Positions 6,529-9,395 of a stretch of 9,395 nucleotides of DNA are shown piece by piece (the first letter of the stretch is position 1; each line of letters starts with the position of its first letter). The notes under the pieces are model-generated. The model was not told where the DNA came from. It saw nothing but the letters and a program-made list of their open reading frames with translations, and ran no database searches. The DNA is taken from assembly GCA_937906285.1 (NCBI GenBank), contig CALCWL010000172.1:1-9395 (forward strand), given 5' to 3'. The stretch is from an uncultured Rhodanobacter sp. GTDB lineage: Bacteria; Pseudomonadota; Gammaproteobacteria; Xanthomonadales; Rhodanobacteraceae. The translations under genes and the position numbers were made by a program.

Positions 6529-7797
6529 ATGTTCGATCATCTCGCTATCGACGTGGACTACCTGGCCGACTGGAGCACCGGGCGCCGGCAACAGCACAGC
6601 CTGTACATTCCCGGTTCGACGCTGCTGGAGTGGGTGGATGCAGCCGCGCGTGCCGTGCAGGCGGGTGCCAGCGCGCCTCCGGGGAGCGGCTCCCAAGCTG
6701 ATCCTTACGTCCTTGGTGGGTACGGCAGTTACGCCGGTGCTTGGCAAGCTGCGGCGAGCCGACGTTCGCAGGACCTGTATTTTTCCATCGCCGGTCGCCT
6801 GATCCGCAAGATCAAGGACGGAAGCCATGGTGGTTTCGCCGACGGGTGTTACATGTGCGACGTCGGCTATTCGGGTACCGACGCTCGCGCCGGCACCATC
6901 TGGAATCGGGCTGACGGCGCGAGCTATCGCGAGTTCGGCAAGTTCATACACGAAGGCAACACGGTTTCCGGCATGGAAGGCGTGGTCTGGTCGCAGCGGG
7001 TCGCGGCGTCCCTGCGGGGTGTGCTCAAGGGCACCGCTCCCAGAACCGGCGGTGGACTCCAGGCGAAGGGCACGCGCTGGACCGTCGACATGAACCCCGA
7101 CGAGTCGAAACGCAAGGCTCCGCAGAAGGCCTCGGCCCCGCAGACGGCTGGTGCAGCTGACACCATCTCGGCCTTGCCGCTGCTGTCTGCAGTCATGTTC
7201 ATCGCCGAGCCGATGCGCAATGCCCGTGCCTGGATGATGGGACTGATGATGCTCGACCTGATGGGTACGGAGTACCAGGCCCCGACGCCAACGGCACATG
7301 GCAAGCACTTCACTTTCCAGCGTGCGTTCGTCCATCCGTCCCGTCTGGACGACCCGGCCTGGAGAGGGGAGACGAACACCGCCAACGACACGGCGCCCGC
7401 AGCCTGGGTCAACCGGCAAGCCAGGGGCGACCGCCGAACTGCGGCGAGCATGGCGCGCCCGGGGAGCGCCGCGGTCGAGGGGCTGTATCCGCCGTCGCCG
7501 AAATGGTCCGGGCGATCATCGGCGCGCATTGACGTCGCCAATGACTATATCCAGGCCAAGGAAACGGCGATCGTGTGCCGCTGGCTTGAACAGGAGTTCA
7601 ACGCGTATGTCGGAAGCGTCGTTGTGGCGAAAGCGCTGGCCGGTGGGCCAGGCACCCGTCGAAACGCCATGACCGCCTCCTTCGGCAGCGAAAGTGCCAT
7701 GCGCGGGTTTGCGGACGACCTGGAACGGGTTATCAAGATGGAGTTGATCCAGCGCAGGGCGGCATCGTTCGATACGCCCGGAGTCCTGTTCCGCTGA
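6529..7797 (+). CDS. Orphan hypothetical protein, 422 residues; faint ribosome-inactivating-protein-like motifs
   Basis: I do not recognise a family with confidence. The start is fixed by AGGGAG eight bases upstream. There is no signal peptide. Three parts are visible. (1) Residues 1-165: aromatic- and glycine-rich, with SLYIPGSTLLEWVDAAARAV at 24-43, DPYVLGGYGSYAGAW at 58-72 and DGCYMCDVGYSG at 105-116. (2) Residues 166-211: a low-complexity, Lys/Ala/Pro-rich linker, then a hydrophobic helix at about 214-246 holding IAEPMRNARAW (Glu227, Arg230) and a Met-rich MMGLMMLDLM. (3) Residues 330-410: a mainly helical, charged tail (DVANDYIQAKETAIVCRWLE and LERVIKMELIQRR). The ordered set of ST...WVD helix, Tyr pair and AE-x-x-R helix recalls Shiga toxin/ricin A chains, but similarity is too weak to assign. 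Codon choice appears less GC-biased than in neighbours (not computed). With the flanking direct repeats, this suggests acquisition by transfer. A phage or effector origin is equally possible. Confidence 0.75.
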   Translation: MFDHLAIDVDYLADWSTGRRQQHSLYIPGSTLLEWVDAAARAVQAGASAPPGSGSQADPYVLGGYGSYAGAWQAAASRRSQDLYFSIAGRLIRKIKDGSHGGFADGCYMCDVGYSGTDARAGTIWNRADGASYREFGKFIHEGNTVSGMEGVVWSQRVAASLRGVLKGTAPRTGGGLQAKGTRWTVDMNPDESKRKAPQKASAPQTAGAADTISALPLLSAVMFIAEPMRNARAWMMGLMMLDLMGTEYQAPTPTAHGKHFTFQRAFVHPSRLDDPAWRGETNTANDTAPAAWVNRQARGDRRTAASMARPGSAAVEGLYPPSPKWSGRSSARIDVANDYIQAKETAIVCRWLEQEFNAYVGSVVVAKALAGGPGTRRNAMTASFGSESAMRGFADDLERVIKMELIQRRAASFDTPGVLFR

Positions 7798-7813
7798 CGC
7801 GAGTCGGAACAGG
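7785..7813 (+). terminator. Hairpin around the stop codon of the orphan gene
   Basis: CCTGTTCCG (7785-7793) and CGGAACAGG (7805-7813) form a perfect 9-bp stem with an 11-nt loop; the TGA stop codon (7795-7797) lies in the loop. No T-run follows, so it is not a classical intrinsic terminator. It may block the 3' end from exonucleases or end the transcript weakly. Confidence 0.45.
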
Positions 7814-7880
7814 GGCCGGGACTGCGGTGCCAAACCTGCGCGGGTCGGCTGGCGCACCGGGATCTTTCGTGGAGGTCGGT
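7809..7880 (+). repeat. Right copy of the diverged direct repeat flanking the orphan gene
   Basis: Holds the same two 11-mers as the left copy: GCCAAACCTGC at 7829-7839 and TGGAGGTCGGT at 7870-7880, here 30 bp apart. The copy fills most of the 126-bp gap between the orphan gene and the methyltransferase gene and ends 43 bp before the latter's ATG. Copy-to-copy distance is about 1.6 kb. Confidence 0.6.
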
Positions 7881-7923
7881 GTGCGCGCCTCACTCTTCGT
7901 TTTACCCACTACCGAGGCCAGCC

Positions 7924-8721
7924 ATGTCCCTTCCCGTCGAGCATTCCGCTGCCGCGGACGAACCCGCACCGCATGGCCCGTCGGCTGTCGGCCTGCGCGA
8001 TGCGAAGCTCGGCGGCTGGTATCGAGAGGACAGCGGTGAGCTGTTTCGCGGCGTGCCGATCGGTCCCGGCGACGTGGTGGTGGATGTCGGCTGCGGCGCC
8101 GGCGTCAACAGCGTGTTCTGCGCGCGTCACGGCGCCCGTGTCTACGCCATCGACCGCGAGCCGCAGGTGATCCGCGAGGTGCGCGCCCGACTGAGCGTCG
8201 AGGGCCGCGGCACGCAGACCGCGCTGGTCAGCGACGCGAACCCGCTGCCGCTGGACGACGGCATCGCTACGCGGGTGATCTGCACCGAGGTGTTGCAGCA
8301 CGTCGACGATCCGCGCCAGGTGCTGGCCGAGCTGTTCCGTGTCGGCGCGTCCGGCGCCATGTACCTGCTCAGCGTGCCCGGCGCGTTGCAGGAGACATTG
8401 CAGGAAAAGGTGTTGCCGCCGGAGTACCGCGAGCTGCCCGGCGGCGCACTGCGGGTGATCGGACGCGACGAGTTCGCGCAATGGATCGGCGAGGCCGGCC
8501 TGGTGGTGGTGGAGCACACCCAGCACGGCTTTTTCTGGTCGATCTGGTGGGCGCTGTTCTGGGGGTGCCGGGTGGAGCTGCACGACCCCGCGCACCCGGT
8601 ACTCGATCACTGGACCGCGGCCTGGCAGGCGCTGCTGGACATGCCGCAGGGTGGGCAGCTCAAGCAGCAACTGGACGAGTTCATGCCGATCAGCCAGATC
8701 GTCGTGGCGCGCAAACCCTGA
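7924..8721 (+). CDS. Class I SAM-dependent methyltransferase (Methyltransf_11 type)
   Basis: This 265-residue soluble protein has the Rossmann-like SAM-binding core. Motif I is VVDVGCGAG at 52-60, the ribose-binding acidic residue is Asp77 in VYAIDREP, and a motif II/III region reads SDANPLPLDDGIATRVICTE over 103-122 followed by VLQHVDDP. A strand LLSVPGA at 148-154 and a C-terminal half with RVIGRDEFAQWIGEAGLVVV at 177-196 complete the fold. A tryptophan-rich segment (FFWSIWWALFWG, 203-214) is hydrophobic and may contact a membrane or lipid acceptor. The substrate is unknown; the fold is shared by small-molecule, lipid and sugar methyltransferases. The ATG at 7924 has GAGG in the preceding bases; an in-frame upstream start at 7879 would only add residues from the intergenic repeat region. 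It converges on ybdD with 27 bp between the stop codons. Confidence 0.9.
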   Translation: MSLPVEHSAAADEPAPHGPSAVGLRDAKLGGWYREDSGELFRGVPIGPGDVVVDVGCGAGVNSVFCARHGARVYAIDREPQVIREVRARLSVEGRGTQTALVSDANPLPLDDGIATRVICTEVLQHVDDPRQVLAELFRVGASGAMYLLSVPGALQETLQEKVLPPEYRELPGGALRVIGRDEFAQWIGEAGLVVVEHTQHGFFWSIWWALFWGCRVELHDPAHPVLDHWTAAWQALLDMPQGGQLKQQLDEFMPISQIVVARKP

Positions 8722-8727
8722 AGCTGG

Positions 8728-8743
8728 CACGCCGTGCGGCGTG
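8728..8743. terminator. Hairpin between convergent methyltransferase and ybdD genes
   Basis: CACGCC-GTGC-GGCGTG is a perfect 6-bp stem with a 4-nt loop, in the 27-bp gap between two convergent stop codons. It could end transcripts from both sides. No T-run follows in either direction, so its strength is uncertain. Confidence 0.45.
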
Positions 8744-8748
8744 GACGC

Positions 8749-8943
8749 TCAGCAGCAGCGCCCGCCGCCGCCCTTGTAGCGCGCTTCCTGGCGCTCGCGG
8801 AAGAACTCGCCGTAGCTCGGCACCTTGCGTTCGGGATGGTGTTCGCGCAGGTGCTTCACGTAACCGTCGTAGTCGGGAATGCCGCAGCACAGGCGGGCGG
8901 TCTGCACCGCCCACTTGCGCATGGACTGGAACGTCGCGTTCAT
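8749..8943 (-). CDS. ybdD: YbdD/YjiX family small protein, partner of CstA
   Basis: This 64-residue protein belongs to the YbdD/YjiX (DUF466) family. It carries the family's GIPDYDGYVKHLREHHPER at 21-39, SYGEFFRERQEARY at 43-56 and the Cys-Cys end (GGGGRCC), all close to what I recall of E. coli YbdD, and has the normal length. YbdD is reported to be needed with CstA for pyruvate uptake. The start ATG at 8943 follows the cstA stop with a single base between (TGA-G-ATG), so translation is probably coupled. It is the last gene of the operon; a hairpin lies just beyond it. Confidence 0.95.
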   Translation of the reverse strand: MNATFQSMRKWAVQTARLCCGIPDYDGYVKHLREHHPERKVPSYGEFFRERQEARYKGGGGRCC

Positions 8944-8944
8944 C

Positions 8945-9395
8945 TCAGCCGGCCACGCTGCTCAGCGCCACGTACGGCTCTTCGTGGGCGGTGGGATGGT
9001 TGGTACGCCACGCCTTGACCAGCGAGCGCAGGCAGAACAGCACCATCACCACGACCAGCGCCATGAACAGGCCGGTGAGGGCCATGTCGACGTAGTTGTT
9101 GGTGACGATCTGCTGCATGGCGGTGGTGGTCTTGGCCGGCGCCAGCAACTGGCCCTGCTGCATGGCGTCGGCGTACTTGTTGGCCGCCGCGGTGAAGCTG
9201 ATCGGGCCGACCAGTTTCTGGTAGCCGGCGGTGAGCGTGCAGACGATCAGCCACAGCGCGGGGATGCCGGGCACCCACACGTAGCGCTCGCGCTTGAGTT
9301 TCACCACCACCACGGTAGCCAGCATCAGCGCGATCGCGGCGAGCATCTGGTTGGCGATGCCGAACAGCGGCCACAGCGTGTTGATGCCGCCCAGC
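8945..9395 (-). CDS. cstA: Carbon starvation protein A (pyruvate transporter), C-terminal part only
   Basis: The frame is open to the right edge of the window, so only the last 149 residues of a protein usually near 690-700 are seen. It is an inner-membrane transporter; in E. coli CstA is induced on carbon starvation and carries pyruvate (and has been linked to peptide use). The visible end begins LGGINTLWPLFGIANQ, a hallmark of the family, followed by MLAAIALMLATVVVVKLKRE (span), VPGIPALWLIVCTLTAGYQK (span), GQLLAPAKTTTAMQQIVTNN (loop) and YVDMALTGLFMALVVVMVLF (span). It ends with NHPTAHEEPYVALSSVAG. No defect is seen. It is followed at once by ybdD in the conserved cstA-ybdD order. Confidence 0.97.
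   Translation of the reverse strand, partial: LGGINTLWPLFGIANQMLAAIALMLATVVVVKLKRERYVWVPGIPALWLIVCTLTAGYQKLVGPISFTAAANKYADAMQQGQLLAPAKTTTAMQQIVTNNYVDMALTGLFMALVVVMVLFCLRSLVKAWRTNHPTAHEEPYVALSSVAG

Noticed and set aside
6085..7419. Upstream extension of the DUF2127 frame on the minus strand to 622 residues
   Set aside because: The DUF2127-like part is only the last 150 or so residues. The extension is antisense to the orphan gene and shows no conserved features.
6187..7880. Integron gene cassette with attC sites
   Set aside because: The single gene with flanking repeats suggested it, but no RYYYAAC/GTTRRRY core sites could be found in either repeat copy.

Overview
This 9.4-kb window is ordinary-looking chromosome from a GC-rich gammaproteobacterium. 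The long single-chain PurL, the CstA-YbdD pair, the run of small envelope genes and the heptameric ATTCCCN-type repeats suggest the Xanthomonadales, perhaps the Rhodanobacteraceae. That placement is inference from gene types and composition; no ribosomal marker is present.

Layout. (1) 2-2827 (+): C-terminal two thirds of purL, the FGAM synthase of purine biosynthesis, with its complete glutaminase domain. It carries an in-frame heptamer repeat in the coding sequence. (2) 2857-3606 (+): an unrecognised membrane protein 29 bp behind purL, ending in a REP-like GTAG hairpin. (3) 3700-4590 (+): a family 2 glycosyltransferase, possibly on a leaderless transcript. (4) 4670-5563 (+): an EamA/DMT-family transporter. 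(5) 5551-6084 (-): a DUF2127 membrane protein, convergent with and overlapping the transporter by 13 bp. (6) 6085-6528: a 444-bp gap without a convincing gene. (7) 6529-7797 (+): an orphan 422-residue protein with a good ribosome binding site. (8) 7924-8721 (+): a class I SAM-dependent methyltransferase. (9) 8749-8943 and 8945 to the window end (-): ybdD and the C-terminal end of cstA, the pyruvate transporter pair, transcribed in the order cstA-ybdD.

Most of the window is housekeeping or conserved accessory sequence: purine synthesis, envelope glycosylation, drug/metabolite export and pyruvate uptake. The part that stands out is 6187-7880. There the orphan gene lies between two diverged direct repeats, each holding the same two exact 11-mers in the same order. 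The orphan has a weak ordered resemblance to ribosome-inactivating proteins (ExxR in a hydrophobic helix, preceded by a YxxxxxY block and an STxxxWVD helix). That is a hypothesis only.

A second theme is period-7 pyrimidine-rich repeats at three places: inside purL, across the EamA start codon, and across the DUF2127 start codon. The latter two genes lack a visible Shine-Dalgarno sequence. No tRNA, rRNA, CRISPR array, transposase or complete mobile element was seen.
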